Shown here piece by piece: positions 1 to 7,995 of a stretch of 64,000 nt of DNA (position 1 is the first letter of the stretch; the number at the start of each line of letters is the position of its first letter). This stretch comes from Fictibacillus nanhaiensis. Lineage in GTDB: Bacteria > Bacillota > Bacilli > Bacillales > Fictibacillaceae. The notes under the pieces are model-generated. The model ran no database searches, had not been told where the DNA came from, and saw only the letters and a list, made by a program, of their open reading frames with translations. Location of the stretch: assembly GCF_023715445.1 (NCBI RefSeq), contig NZ_JAMBOD010000005.1:1-64000 (forward strand), read 5' to 3'. The position numbers and the translations under genes were made by a program.

Positions 1-173
1 TGTGGACGGGATAAGTGCTGAAAGCATCTAAGCATGAAGCCCCCCTCAAGATGAGATTTCCCATCACGTTAAGTGAGTAAGACCCCTTAGAGATGATGAG
101 GTTGATAGGTCTGGTGTGGAAGCGTGGCGACACGTGGAGCTGACAGATACTAATCGGTCGAGGGCTTATCCTT
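1..173 (+). rRNA. 23S rRNA, 3' end (partial)
   Basis: The window opens inside the last helices of 23S rRNA: the conserved run ending in gacagatactaatcggtcga is followed by the closing stem. The 5' part lies outside the window. The 3' end is placed by comparison with remembered Bacillus 23S ends and may be off by a few bases. Confidence 0.93.
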
Positions 174-235
174 AAAAAAGCATGAAGTTTGGAAACGTCG
201 TATCTAGTTTTGAGAGAACATACTCTCTATATAAT

Positions 236-355
236 TGGTTCAGTGATGATGGCGAAGAGGTCACACCCGTTCCCATACCGAACACGGAAGTTAAGCTCTT
301 CAGCGCCGATGGTAGTTGGGGGTCTCCCCCTGTAAGAGTAGGACGTCGCTGAGCC
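236..355 (+). rRNA. 5S rRNA
   Basis: Contains the near-invariant Bacillus 5S core (cgaagaggtcacacccgttc and gaacacggaagttaagctct). The ends tggttcag and ctgagcca pair to form helix I, which sets the boundaries. It lies about 60 bases after 23S in the usual 23S-5S-tRNA order. Confidence 0.95.
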
Positions 356-363
356 ATACATAT

Positions 364-438
364 TCCACAGTAGCTCAGTGGTAGAGCTATCGGCTGTTAA
401 CCGATCGGTCGTAGGTTCGAGTCCTACCTGTGGAGCCA
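364..438 (+). tRNA. tRNA-Asn(GTT)
   Basis: Cloverleaf with acceptor arms TCCACAG/CTGTGGA, anticodon GTT, T-loop GTTCGAGTC and encoded CCA. First gene of the array. Confidence 0.95.
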
Positions 439-442
439 TATT

Positions 443-534
443 GGAGAGCTGTCCGAGAGGTCGAAGGAGCACGATTGGAAATCGTGTATACGGTCAACCC
501 CGTATCAAGGGTTCGAATCCCTTGCTCTCCGCCA
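443..534 (+). tRNA. tRNA-Ser(GGA)
   Basis: Class II tRNA with a long variable arm, acceptor GGAGAGC/GCTCTCC, anticodon GGA and encoded CCA. Confidence 0.95.
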
Positions 535-561
535 GATACATACTCTCTAACACAAACAACT

Positions 562-636
562 GGCCCGTTGGTCAAGCGGTTAAGACACCGCCCTTTCACG
601 GCGGTAACACGGGTTCGAATCCCGTACGGGTCACCA
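562..636 (+). tRNA. tRNA-Glu(TTC)
   Basis: Acceptor GGCCCGT/ACGGGTC, anticodon loop CTTTCAC giving anticodon TTC, encoded CCA. Confidence 0.95.
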
Positions 637-663
637 CTTTATACATAACCAACTTTATAATAT

Positions 664-739
664 GGAGGATTAGCTCAGCTGGGAGAGCACCTGCCTTACA
701 AGCAGGGGGTCGGCGGTTCGAACCCGTCATCCTCCACCA
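664..739 (+). tRNA. tRNA-Val(TAC)
   Basis: Acceptor GGAGGAT/ATCCTCC, anticodon TAC, encoded CCA. Confidence 0.95.
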
Positions 740-759
740 TTTTTATATCATATTTATGT

Positions 760-776
760 CATCGCGGGGTGGAGCA
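760..776 (+). pseudogene. Partial duplicate of the 5' end of tRNA-fMet
   Basis: The bases catcgcggggtggagca here recur exactly at the 5' edge of the real initiator tRNA (889-905). After this fragment the sequence diverges into about 110 bases of non-tRNA sequence, so only the first acceptor arm and start of the D arm exist. It looks like a scar of unequal recombination within the tRNA array. Confidence 0.6.
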
Positions 777-891
777 TGAAGCGTAAGCTTCTGTGAAATC
801 GCAGCGACATGTCTCGACGGATACACTTTAAGAATTTCGTGTAGAGGAAGAGATAACATATTCGGACACATCGTCTGAAACTTATAATCAT

Positions 892-961
<70 letters not shown>

Positions 962-968
<7 letters not shown>

Positions 969-1108
969 ATTTTATTTCATGAACAACGTTTGAGTACCTT
1001 CTTGATCATGAAATATCAGTAGTGCCCGTAGGGTGCAACCAATTTTTATTTCATGAACAACGTTGAGAACCTTCTTGACCATGAAATATCAGTAGTACCT
1101 ATTAAGGT
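962..1108 (+). repeat. Two tandem ~73-bp units downstream of tRNA-fMet
   Basis: Unit 1 (962-1034) and unit 2 (1035-1108) both begin with gcaaccaatttt, the 3' end of tRNA-fMet, and continue through the same spacer with a few substitutions. A third gcaaccaa starts at 1109. Each unit carries an inverted repeat (ATTTCATG ... CATGAAAT) that could fold in the precursor RNA. This looks like spacer duplication, not a gene. Confidence 0.8.
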
Positions 1109-1118
1109 GCAACCAAAT

Positions 1119-1194
1119 GGACTCGTGGTGTAGTGGTTAACATGCCTGCCTGTCACGCAGGAGATCGCCGGTTCGACCCCGGTCGGGTCCGCCA
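1119..1194 (+). tRNA. tRNA-Asp(GTC)
   Basis: Acceptor GGACTCG/CGGGTCC, anticodon GTC, encoded CCA. Confidence 0.95.
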
Positions 1195-1238
1195 TTTTTA
1201 TTTTTTGGTGGTTTTTACATCCAAGAGATTTAACTCTT

Positions 1239-1314
<76 letters not shown>

Positions 1315-1322
1315 TTTTTTTT

Positions 1323-1398
<76 letters not shown>

Positions 1399-1480
1399 GT
1401 TTTTTCTTCCTTAATTGGAATAAAAAACGTATTGAAAATAGGTCGTAAATACCTTACAATAAAACCTGTCTTCATTTTGT

Positions 1481-1565
1481 GGAGGGGTAGCGAAGTGGCT
1501 AAACGCGGCGGACTGTAAATCCGCTCCCTCCGGGTTCGGCGGTTCGAATCCGTCCCCCTCCACCA
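1481..1565 (+). tRNA. tRNA-Tyr(GTA)
   Basis: Class II tRNA with a long variable arm, anticodon GTA, acceptor GGAGGGG/CCCCTCC, encoded CCA. Confidence 0.95.
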
Positions 1566-1590
1566 TTTTCATTAGCATATTTATCCTTAC

Positions 1591-1664
1591 AGGGGCATAG
1601 TTTAACGGTAGAACGAAGGTCTCCAAAACCTTTGGTGTGGGTTCGATTCCTACTGCCCCTGCCA
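1591..1664 (+). tRNA. tRNA-Trp(CCA)
   Basis: Acceptor AGGGGCA/TGCCCCT, anticodon CCA, encoded 3' CCA. Confidence 0.95.
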
Positions 1665-1679
1665 TTTAAATTATTTTGT

Positions 1680-1756
1680 GGCGGTCGTGGCGAAGTGGTT
1701 AACGCATCGGATTGTGGTTCCGACATTCGGGGGTTCGATTCCCCTCGTCCGCCCCA
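1680..1756 (+). tRNA. tRNA-His(GTG)
   Basis: Anticodon GTG. An extra 5' G (1680) faces C73, as expected for tRNA-His. The acceptor pairing GCGGTCG/CGTCCGC contains one T-T mismatch, which is unusual but does not break the fold. Confidence 0.92.
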
Positions 1757-1765
1757 TTTATGTGT

Positions 1766-1840
1766 TGGGCTATAGCCAAGCGGTAAGGCAACGGACTTTG
1801 ACTCCGTCATGCGTTGGTTCGAATCCAGCTAGCCCAGCCA
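1766..1840 (+). tRNA. tRNA-Gln(TTG)
   Basis: Acceptor TGGGCTA/TAGCCCA, anticodon TTG, encoded CCA. Confidence 0.95.
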
Positions 1841-1852
1841 TTTTTTATATAT

Positions 1853-1927
1853 GCGGAAGTAGTTCAGTGGTAGAATACAACCTTGCCAAGGTTGGGGTCG
1901 CGGGTTCGAATCCCGTCTTCCGCTCCA
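1853..1927 (+). tRNA. tRNA-Gly(GCC)
   Basis: Acceptor GCGGAAG/CTTCCGC, anticodon GCC, encoded CCA. Confidence 0.95.
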
Positions 1928-1941
1928 TTTGAATTTTATCT

Positions 1942-2016
1942 GGCGGCATAGCCAAGTGGTAAGGCACGGGTCTGCAAAACCCTTATCCCCCGGTTCGAAT
2001 CCGGGTGCCGCCTCCA
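1942..2016 (+). tRNA. tRNA-Cys(GCA)
   Basis: Acceptor GGCGGCA/TGCCGCC, anticodon GCA, encoded CCA. Confidence 0.95.
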
Positions 2017-2041
2017 TTCAATTTTTAAAAAGCATTAAAAT

Positions 2042-2126
2042 GCCGGTGTGGCGGAATTGGCAGACGCGCACGACTCAAAATCGTGTTCCTTCTGGAGTGT
2101 CGGTTCGACCCCGACCACCGGTACCA
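2042..2126 (+). tRNA. tRNA-Leu(CAA), integration target
   Basis: Class II tRNA with acceptor GCCGGTG/CACCGGT (ending in a G-T wobble), anticodon CAA and encoded CCA. It is the last tRNA of the array. Its 3' part, from the anticodon stem to one base past CCA, is repeated exactly at 15887-15943. The gene is therefore the attachment site of the downstream element and is kept intact after integration. Confidence 0.95.
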
Positions 2127-2127
2127 T
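2071..2127 (+). repeat. attL core (57-bp direct repeat, left copy)
   Basis: Identical to 15887-15943. It covers the tRNA-Leu anticodon stem-loop, variable arm, T arm, acceptor 3' strand, CCA and one further base. Identity stops on both sides. Confidence 0.95.
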
Positions 2128-2141
2128 ACATATCGAGTACA

Positions 2142-2175
2142 AGGCGTTCTTGCGTATTGCAAGGGCGTCTTTTTT
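2142..2175 (+). terminator. Rho-independent terminator just inside the left end
   Basis: Stem GGCGTTCTTGC / GCAAGGGCGTC (two G-T wobbles) with a 5-base loop, followed by a T run. It would end the rRNA-tRNA transcript, replacing the native terminator now displaced to 15960-15986. Confidence 0.8.
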
Positions 2176-2211
2176 GCGTTTAATGGCACGTTAAATGGTC
2201 GTACGCCAACT

Positions 2212-2253
2212 AAGCCTCGTTTTCCTAAATCAACAGGAAGGCGGGGCTTTTTT
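2212..2253 (+). terminator. Second rho-independent terminator
   Basis: Stem AAGCCTCGTTTTCCT / AGGAAGGCGGGGCTT with an 8-base loop, then TTTTTT. Two terminators in series shield the integrase gene from rRNA-level transcription. The hairpin overlaps the longest possible integrase ORF start, so that start is unlikely. Confidence 0.8.
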
Positions 2254-2254
2254 A

Positions 2255-3232
2255 TTGCGAAGAAATCGAAGAGACAATCGACTAAATGCTCGTGAGATCC
2301 AATCCGTTGAAAAGACGCTCAAGGGACATGAGGTACACTTCGACGAAGCAATGCAGTTATTCATCGCAGATTGCGAGCGCAAGGCTTTGCGGGAGTTTAC
2401 GCTTAGCTACTATCGTCGTGAGTGTAATGATTTCCGACGTTATTTATTTAGTATGGGTCAATCGTTAGATTTAAACCAGGTCGTACGCAGCGACATTGAT
2501 ACCTATATCGAGAACATGCAAGTTGAACGCGGATTAAAGGTTGGCACGATAAATACGAAACTCCGGGCAATTCGAACGTTATTTAATTTTCTTTCGAGTT
2601 ACAAGTATATCGATGTTAATCCGATGGAGCGTTATCCACTGTTAAAGGACCGGAAGGCGAATGTACAAACGTTTAGTATCACACAGTTAAAACAATTACT
2701 TAATGCACCTGACCTACGGACTTTTACAGGACAACGAGACTATACGTATTTACTCTTACTATTAGAAACAGGGTTACGGTTAAACGAAGTCGCTGGGGTT
2801 CTAGTTGAAGACGTAAAACTCAGCGAGGGACAAGTATTTGTACGGAACACAAAGAATCATATGCACCGGTATGTACCGATTACTTCGAAAATGAAGGAGC
2901 AGCTAAAACGTTATCTGACGTTAAGAGGTACGTGTGAGACGGATCACTTATTTGTATCTATCGAAGAAACGGCTATGACTCGAAGTTCATTGCAGAAGAT
3001 TGTCGCACAATACGGACGTAAGGCGAGGATTAAGGGGGTTCGATGTAGCCCGCACACATTGAGGTACACGTTCGCTAAATTATCGGTAATGAACGGAGCA
3101 GGCGTGTTTGAGTTACAGAAGATACTCGGGCATTCATCGATGGAAATGGTACGGGTTTATGTGAACTTATTCAGCAGTGAAGTATCGGATAGGCACCGAG
3201 AGTTTTCACCGTTGAACAACTTAAATATTTAA
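2255..3232 (+). CDS. Tyrosine recombinase (integrase of the element)
   Basis: Site-specific recombinase expected to integrate and excise the element at tRNA-Leu. The N-terminal SAM-like core-binding domain (around FIADCERK to YRREC) precedes a catalytic domain with the family residues: Arg in TGLRLNEV, the HxxR box in PHTLRYTF, His in LGHSSMEM and the nucleophile Tyr in RVYVN. The open frame extends back to 2195, but that start lies inside a terminator hairpin. In-frame candidates are TTG at 2255 (used here) and ATG at 2351, which would just begin the first helix. Neither has a good ribosome binding site, so the N-terminus is uncertain. The gene lies next to attL, as is usual for tRNA-integrating elements. 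Confidence 0.9.
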   Translation: MRRNRRDNRLNAREIQSVEKTLKGHEVHFDEAMQLFIADCERKALREFTLSYYRRECNDFRRYLFSMGQSLDLNQVVRSDIDTYIENMQVERGLKVGTINTKLRAIRTLFNFLSSYKYIDVNPMERYPLLKDRKANVQTFSITQLKQLLNAPDLRTFTGQRDYTYLLLLLETGLRLNEVAGVLVEDVKLSEGQVFVRNTKNHMHRYVPITSKMKEQLKRYLTLRGTCETDHLFVSIEETAMTRSSLQKIVAQYGRKARIKGVRCSPHTLRYTFAKLSVMNGAGVFELQKILGHSSMEMVRVYVNLFSSEVSDRHREFSPLNNLNI

Positions 3233-3402
3233 AAAAAGGACATAGAAAAAGCCGGTGCGGGAAACACCGACCCATCCCACTCACTCTATATAAAGATAAA
3301 TGGGGTAGTTGATAATTTAATCTTACTTGAATTGTTTTACAGTTTCAAGAGATTTAATCGATGGGTTTCGCTTTTTCTTCGTCTTATTCGGAGGGATCTA
3401 CT

Positions 3403-4155
3403 TTGGAATGGACGTATGAAAACTATCGTGAGCACCAATCGTTTAACACGCTCGCAGACTTAAACGAAGCTGTCCGTCAGCATCTGTATTACAACGCATC
3501 AGAATTTAATAAGACGACGGTTACCGTACTTAAGACGCTATCTCGTTATAGCTGCGTAGTATTAGGCGTTTCGTGGCTAAAGGTTGCTACGTTGGCTAAA
3601 GCGATTGATAAGTCGGAGAAGACCGTTAGAAGGGCGTTAAAGTTACTCGAGGAACTAAACGTGATTAATCGTATACCTACGATAAGAAAAAAAGGCGGTA
3701 GGGGTTATGATATATGTGTTATAAATAAGCATGACCAGGCGAAAGTGTCCAGTCGTGAAGAGTCCGAAACTGCAAGCGAGAGTAAGGATGAAAAGGGTAT
3801 TGAACTTAAAGAAACCTTAACTTCTCTAAAAACTAAAATAATACGTAAGAACGACTTAGATGATACATACGTAAGTGATTCTGTTCCACAAGAATTTAGG
3901 AAGTTAGTGCGGTGCTATTGGGACAACGCTAAAACAATCGAGGATTACTGGCGCATGACGTTAATAGCAAACTGTAAGATGTACGACACAGATGCGTTAT
4001 TAAACGTGGCAATACATTCGTTTAAGCAAACAATCGGTAAGTTAAAGTCCGGTGCTATACGTAAAAAGCCTATAGCGTACTACTATGGTGTGGTTACCGC
4101 AAAGCTAGACGATTTATACTACGAGGAGCTTTACGAGTTGGGATTCGGTGCCTAA
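3403..4155 (+). CDS. Helix-turn-helix DNA-binding protein, 250 aa
   Basis: The middle part (around VSWLKVATLAKAIDKSEKTV, then RRALKLLEE) reads as a winged-helix domain like those in plasmid and phage replication or regulatory proteins. The rest is charged with no further recognisable domain. The start is moved from ATG 3361 to TTG 3403 because a strong ribosome binding site (GGAGGG, 3390-3395) lies 7 bases before that TTG, while ATG 3361 has none. It follows the integrase on the same strand. A role in element control or replication initiation is plausible but is inference. Confidence 0.65.
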   Translation: MEWTYENYREHQSFNTLADLNEAVRQHLYYNASEFNKTTVTVLKTLSRYSCVVLGVSWLKVATLAKAIDKSEKTVRRALKLLEELNVINRIPTIRKKGGRGYDICVINKHDQAKVSSREESETASESKDEKGIELKETLTSLKTKIIRKNDLDDTYVSDSVPQEFRKLVRCYWDNAKTIEDYWRMTLIANCKMYDTDALLNVAIHSFKQTIGKLKSGAIRKKPIAYYYGVVTAKLDDLYYEELYELGFGA

Positions 4156-4843
4156 TGTACTGCCGATGTACACAACGCTTAACCTTAAGGTTATTGAAAA
4201 TGTTGTAAGAAACATTATTTTACCCGGCAGGCGCTGGCGGACGTATATGCCCCGGGGGTGTTAGATTGATGAAGCAATATACGAGCAGCACGCACTGAAC
4301 CCCGTGAACTCACCGAAAATGTAAAGTAATGTAATGTAACTATTGTTGATTAACGTATACATACTATCGCATACCGTATGTAACAGAATCGGATTGTGTT
4401 ACGTTCATTTACATTGCTAATCGTTGATACATCAAGGTTGAACGGCTGCACAACGTCTGTAAATTATATGGGTACGAATATACATAACGAGAATGCCCGT
4501 ATACCAACGTTTGTATTAACGGTGAAGATTCTAGTTTATGTATACGAAACTGCATAAACGTGTGGGTTTGATAAGCGAATTAAGTACGTTGAACTGCTGT
4601 AGCTAATCGCCAGGACTCGAATTGATACAACGGAACTATCGTTGGATCCCTCGAATGGCAATCGTAAGGCAACCCCCGAGTTTTTCGAGGTGTTCGTTCG
4701 TCGTGAAGGCGTAGCCCGGTAAAACGTAGATAGTGTACGGGGTGCGTATGGTAGGTAGATGGTACATTCGGTGGCAAGAATATAGCGAAAGACACCCGCC
4801 ATATTTAACGAGTGCCTGCGTGCTGTGCTTCGTACCTATTCTT
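4156..4843. other. Non-coding region, 688 bp, possible origin or control region
   Basis: No ORF here has a ribosome binding site. It lies between the 3' ends of converging genes. It contains short repeated words: ATGTAAAGTAATGTAATGTAAC-like sequence near 4319-4340 and its partial inverse GTTACGTTCATTTACAT at 4398-4414, with further TGTAA words nearby. Such repeats can be replication-initiator or recombinase-binding sites, but nothing proves that here. Confidence 0.35.
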
Positions 4844-5383
4844 TTATATTTCGATGCTCTCGTATGCGTCCGCTATTTCATCTGCCGTAACTCCGATGTA
4901 CTTTAACGTTTCCCTTTCGCTAGAGTGCGATAGTATCGTCATTATCCGTGTAATGTCTACGCCGTTTTCATACAATCGATAGCCGAATGTTTTACGTAGG
5001 GAATGCGTGCCAATCCGACCTAGCTTCGTTGTCAGCCCGGCTCGTTCAACTGCATCGTTTAATATTCTGTACGCCTGGACTCGAGTAATCGGTGCGTTGC
5101 CTTTTCTCGATGCGAATACGTATGAATCGGCGGGTAATCCGTCCAAAAGCTTTAACTCCGCCTTAACCGACTTACTGAACGTAATTGTACGAGTCTTACT
5201 TCGTTTGCTCTCAGTTAGTGTTAACGAGTCACCAGTTAGCTGCCCGACTTTCAACATTAACAGATCGCTAACTCGTAGCCCGAATGCTGTACCGAGTGTT
5301 AGTAGTAATCGGTTACGACCGTGTAATGCACGTTTGATTGCGTTAAAATCCCTTTTCGATTTAATAGCGTTAACTTCATTCAT
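4844..5383 (-). CDS. Short tyrosine recombinase, catalytic domain only, 179 aa
   Basis: All catalytic residues of the family are visible: R37 (GLRVSD), H127 and R130 (HSLRKTF), H153 (LSHSS) and Y162 (LKYIG). At 179 aa it lacks the N-terminal core-binding domain of usual integrases (about 300 aa). Similar stand-alone domains are known as small Xer-like or fimbrial-switch-type recombinases. The start is supported by GGAGGG just upstream (minus strand, about 5390-5396). It faces the HTH gene across a long non-coding stretch. Possible jobs are multimer resolution, inversion or aiding excision; none can be chosen from sequence. Confidence 0.85.
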   Translation of the reverse strand: MNEVNAIKSKRDFNAIKRALHGRNRLLLTLGTAFGLRVSDLLMLKVGQLTGDSLTLTESKRSKTRTITFSKSVKAELKLLDGLPADSYVFASRKGNAPITRVQAYRILNDAVERAGLTTKLGRIGTHSLRKTFGYRLYENGVDITRIMTILSHSSERETLKYIGVTADEIADAYESIEI

Positions 5384-5569
5384 ATGTAGAATCCCTCCAG
5401 TGATTTAATGAAACTCATTAAATATTATGTTACATTCAGTCTAAGCCGCGGGATCTACGTTGTCAACGAATAAATGAGTACACTAAAAAGTCCCCGATGA
5501 TTCTCCAAAACCTTCGAGGGCCATTCCTTATCCTTTTAAAGAATGGGTGCTTTATAAGGGGTTTAATTA

Positions 5570-5878
5570 TTAAATTATTTTATTTCTGAATAACCATTTC
5601 TTAAATTTTTGTACTCCAATATCGTAATTAAGTTCCTTGTCGTGGATGGAAAAAATCCTTGTTCCAATCCCCTCTAATGTTAATTCATTTTCTTTAGTAC
5701 TATTTTTTAATCCATACTGTTCAAAATCAAAGAAGATATCCCAAACATCTTCTGACTGTCTTTTATACGCTATGGACTCATAGTCACAGTTATTTTCGTA
5801 ATAACCTAAATGCAGATGGTATTTATCTTCATACACTAAATCCAATTTTGTACCTCTTTCATTAAATTCCTTATTCAT
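5570..5878 (-). CDS. Hypothetical protein, 102 aa
   Basis: Acidic and aromatic-rich, with no domain I recognise, no signal peptide and no membrane segment. The ribosome binding site is weak. By eye the DNA is clearly more AT-rich than the flanking element genes. It is the first of three AT-rich minus-strand genes (5570-6600) that look like one later insertion. The AAAGCACCCGATTCTTGAATAAG-type word just upstream (around 5880) recurs in part near 6128, a pattern I associate with Bacillus intergenic repeats. Confidence 0.5.
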   Translation of the reverse strand: MNKEFNERGTKLDLVYEDKYHLHLGYYENNCDYESIAYKRQSEDVWDIFFDFEQYGLKNSTKENELTLEGIGTRIFSIHDKELNYDIGVQKFKKWLFRNKII

Positions 5879-5916
5879 CTAAAGCACCCGATTCTTGAAT
5901 AAGAAAATTTGCTTCT

Positions 5917-6072
5917 CTATGTAGAAGAGCTTTCTTTTTTTCCAATACTATGTCCTATAAAAATGCCTAAGATGAGCAAAAGAACGGAATCTGTTTCGAA
6001 ATCCTTTGTGAATAATCCCCAAAGCAACCAACCAACAATAGCACCTAAAATTGCTAATAGTAAACCCCTCAT
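5917..6072 (-). CDS. Small membrane protein, 51 aa
   Basis: Two hydrophobic segments (about residues 3-21 and 29-43) are separated by a charged loop (FTKDFETDS), with a Lys/Ser-rich tail. A GAGGATGGAG ribosome binding site lies 5 bases before the ATG. It sits between the 102-aa gene and the lipoprotein gene on the same strand. The function is unknown; it resembles other tiny two-helix membrane proteins only in shape. Confidence 0.6.
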   Translation of the reverse strand: MRGLLLAILGAIVGWLLWGLFTKDFETDSVLLLILGIFIGHSIGKKESSST

Positions 6073-6147
6073 AAATCTCCATCCTCAATTTAATTCTTTT
6101 TTTGAAAATATCTCATTCTTAAAGAAACGCACCCGATTGCGGAAGAT

Positions 6148-6600
6148 TTATTTTTTTACTGCCTCTATAATAAAACTTGTATACGGCTCGTCATCAATAG
6201 AAACTGTAAATTTCCATAATCCTGCTTTATCCAAGAAAAATTTTGCACCACTTTTGTTATTCTCAATGTCCCATTCATAAAGCTGAATAGTTTCTTTAGA
6301 ATCTTTATGAATGGCTGATAACTTATATTTCTTCCCATTAATTTCTTTTGATTTATCAAAAAAGTAAACATCGTATTTTCTACCTTGACCAACTGGAAAC
6401 TCAGGCTCATTTGCTTCTCCGTTAACCTTAATCATTCCAAATTTCCCTTTGGTTCCATACAGTGTAAGATTTTCTTGCGTAAAACTTTCAGAAGCATTCC
6501 AAATGATTGATTTTTCTTTTTCGCTACATCCAGATAGAAAAATACTTAAAAGTACAATTAGAATGCTAAGTAACTTTAGTTTAATCGAATTCGCCCCCAA
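6148..6600 (-). CDS. Lipoprotein, 150 aa
   Basis: An N-terminal hydrophobic stretch ends in the lipobox LSGC (Cys about residue 25), so the product should be a membrane-anchored extracellular lipoprotein. The mature part (ESFTQENLTLYGTKGKFG, later KYDVYFFD and a C-terminal WKFTVSIDDEP) is beta-rich and reminds me of the Bacillus DUF4871 proteins, which is not certain. The annotated start is TTG at 6600 without a convincing ribosome binding site, so the start is open. It is AT-rich like its two neighbours and probably arrived with them. Confidence 0.65.
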   Translation of the reverse strand: MGANSIKLKLLSILIVLLSIFLSGCSEKEKSIIWNASESFTQENLTLYGTKGKFGMIKVNGEANEPEFPVGQGRKYDVYFFDKSKEINGKKYKLSAIHKDSKETIQLYEWDIENNKSGAKFFLDKAGLWKFTVSIDDEPYTSFIIEAVKK

Positions 6601-7446
6601 TTCAGATTATTTATAAAAGGTTTGTTCTTTCATAGTCTATGTTCACCCTTATTCAACAATCCTGCTCGTTTGCTGAATAAACTTAGTGTATTTTATTCTT
6701 ACTATGTATTCTATTAAGGTCCTTTTTAATCCTTTCAGAAAGTTTTCATCATACATTTTCTTTTCCTTGTTTTAAACCTCAAATAGTGAATCCACTCCTA
6801 TCCCTTTATCATACTATCACAAAGGGCTGCCGATTAAATCCGGTGGCTTTTTGTCGTTTGCTGATCCATATTCCCATGCTTTTTTGGTTCATATAAATAT
6901 ACGGTGCTTTTTCGAATTGAACCTTGTGTCCCACGAGAGCATACTTCCGTGGTATTAGATGGTATACGATGTCCCACGAACGAGTGTCGAATTGGTTCAT
7001 TAAAGGGAGGAGTATTTTTCCGGATGTCCCAAATCTGCATATTAAATTGTTATTAGAACATGTAAGGGTAAAAACGAAAACTGTACGCCTGAAAAAGACT
7101 ACACGCTTAACGAGTCAAAATCAGCACCGAAAAGACATCGATTTGAAAAATTTTTACGCTTAGAGTCCGTAAGGTTCGAGTCTGTTTGGAAGAAATTAGA
7201 ATGACCCACGAAAGTGTCCTTTTGTGCTATTAGACTAATATACGGTACTTTTTTCACTGCGATATGTGCATTTTACCTCGTCGGTAGCACTAAGTGTAAA
7301 CAGGACTAAAAAACTTCGAGGGATAAGTATATATTAGCCCCGCAGTACGGCTAGTTATTGAGGAGGTTCTACGAGCAGCCAGTCGGTTGCGATCTTTTAT
7401 TTAACATTAATCAACGAAATGTAAACAATTTAAGGAGGTGATACGT
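6601..7446. other. Non-coding, repeat-rich control region
   Basis: No supported ORF in about 840 bp. The word TGTCCCACGA occurs at 6927 and 6970, with variants TGTCCCAAAT at 7025 and TGACCCACGA at 7202. A second pair, AATATACGGTGCTTTTTC (6896) and AATATACGGTACTTTTTT (7237), forms a near-exact direct repeat. It ends in the strong ribosome binding site of the Cro/C1-type regulator. The position between the leftward genes and the rightward module fits an operator or promoter array, perhaps also an origin. Confidence 0.5.
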
Positions 7447-7653
7447 ATGACAATCGAAACGTTCGTAGCAGTCCGCAAGATGCGTGGTCTATCGCAAACT
7501 GAATACGGTAAGGCACTCGGGATCAGTCGAGGCATGGTGGCGTGTATCGAAACGGGCAAGCGAAACCTAACCGACACAACGAAGAGTAAAGTCCACCAAG
7601 TGTTCGGCAATGAATTCGTTGAGCAAGTGCGAAGATTGACGGAAGGGAGGTAA
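7447..7653 (+). CDS. Cro/C1-type (XRE) helix-turn-helix regulator, 68 aa
   Basis: The whole protein is one HTH domain: TEYGKALGISRGMVACIETG matches the Cro/C1 fold, with the recognition helix around SRGMVACIE. The start is ATG 7447, behind a consensus AAGGAGGTGA (7432-7441). The longer frame would begin with a GTG inside that site. It is the first gene of the rightward module and follows the repeat-rich region, so it is the prime candidate for the element's switch protein. Confidence 0.85.
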   Translation: MTIETFVAVRKMRGLSQTEYGKALGISRGMVACIETGKRNLTDTTKSKVHQVFGNEFVEQVRRLTEGR

Positions 7654-7995
7654 CAACGGGGCAAGCGCAGGAAACGCATCAACCGCATCCCTTCTACTAT
7701 ACGCCGAGAAAAGAACCCAAACGAAGATAACGAAAGAAGTCCAATGGCACGGCTGAGTGTAGCGAAGTAAGTGCAATGCAATTTAAACCAAACGAACAAA
7801 GAGCAAGCCCACGGGAACAAGTTCCCACTTCGCTCACAAGTTCGCTCGTAATCAGACAATCGAATGCTAACGGGTACTCTTTCTATAGTAAGTATACAAT
7901 CGGTACCCTTTACGAAACCAACGCAGGGAAACGCTAGTCGCCCGGCGTGAAAATCGGGTGCAAACTATACCGAATACGAAAGGATACGATGTAAC
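7654..7995 (+). other. Intergenic stretch, 342 bp, no gene supported
   Basis: GC-richer than the flanking control region. Only very short frames are present (for example ATGGCACGGCTGAGTGTAG at 7743), without ribosome binding sites. An inverted repeat GGGAACAAGTTCCC lies near 7812-7825. It may be leader sequence for the ATPase gene or decayed coding sequence. Confidence 0.4.

Noticed and set aside
4536-4802. Minus-strand ORF of 88 aa
   Set aside because: No ribosome binding site, low-complexity Arg/Ser/Thr composition, and it lies in a gene-free region.
5909-6280. Plus-strand ORF of 123 aa
   Set aside because: Antisense to the 51-aa membrane protein and the lipoprotein gene, which have their own translation signals.
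7407-7859. Minus-strand ORF of 150 aa
   Set aside because: Antisense to the XRE gene, with no ribosome binding site and no recognisable protein features.
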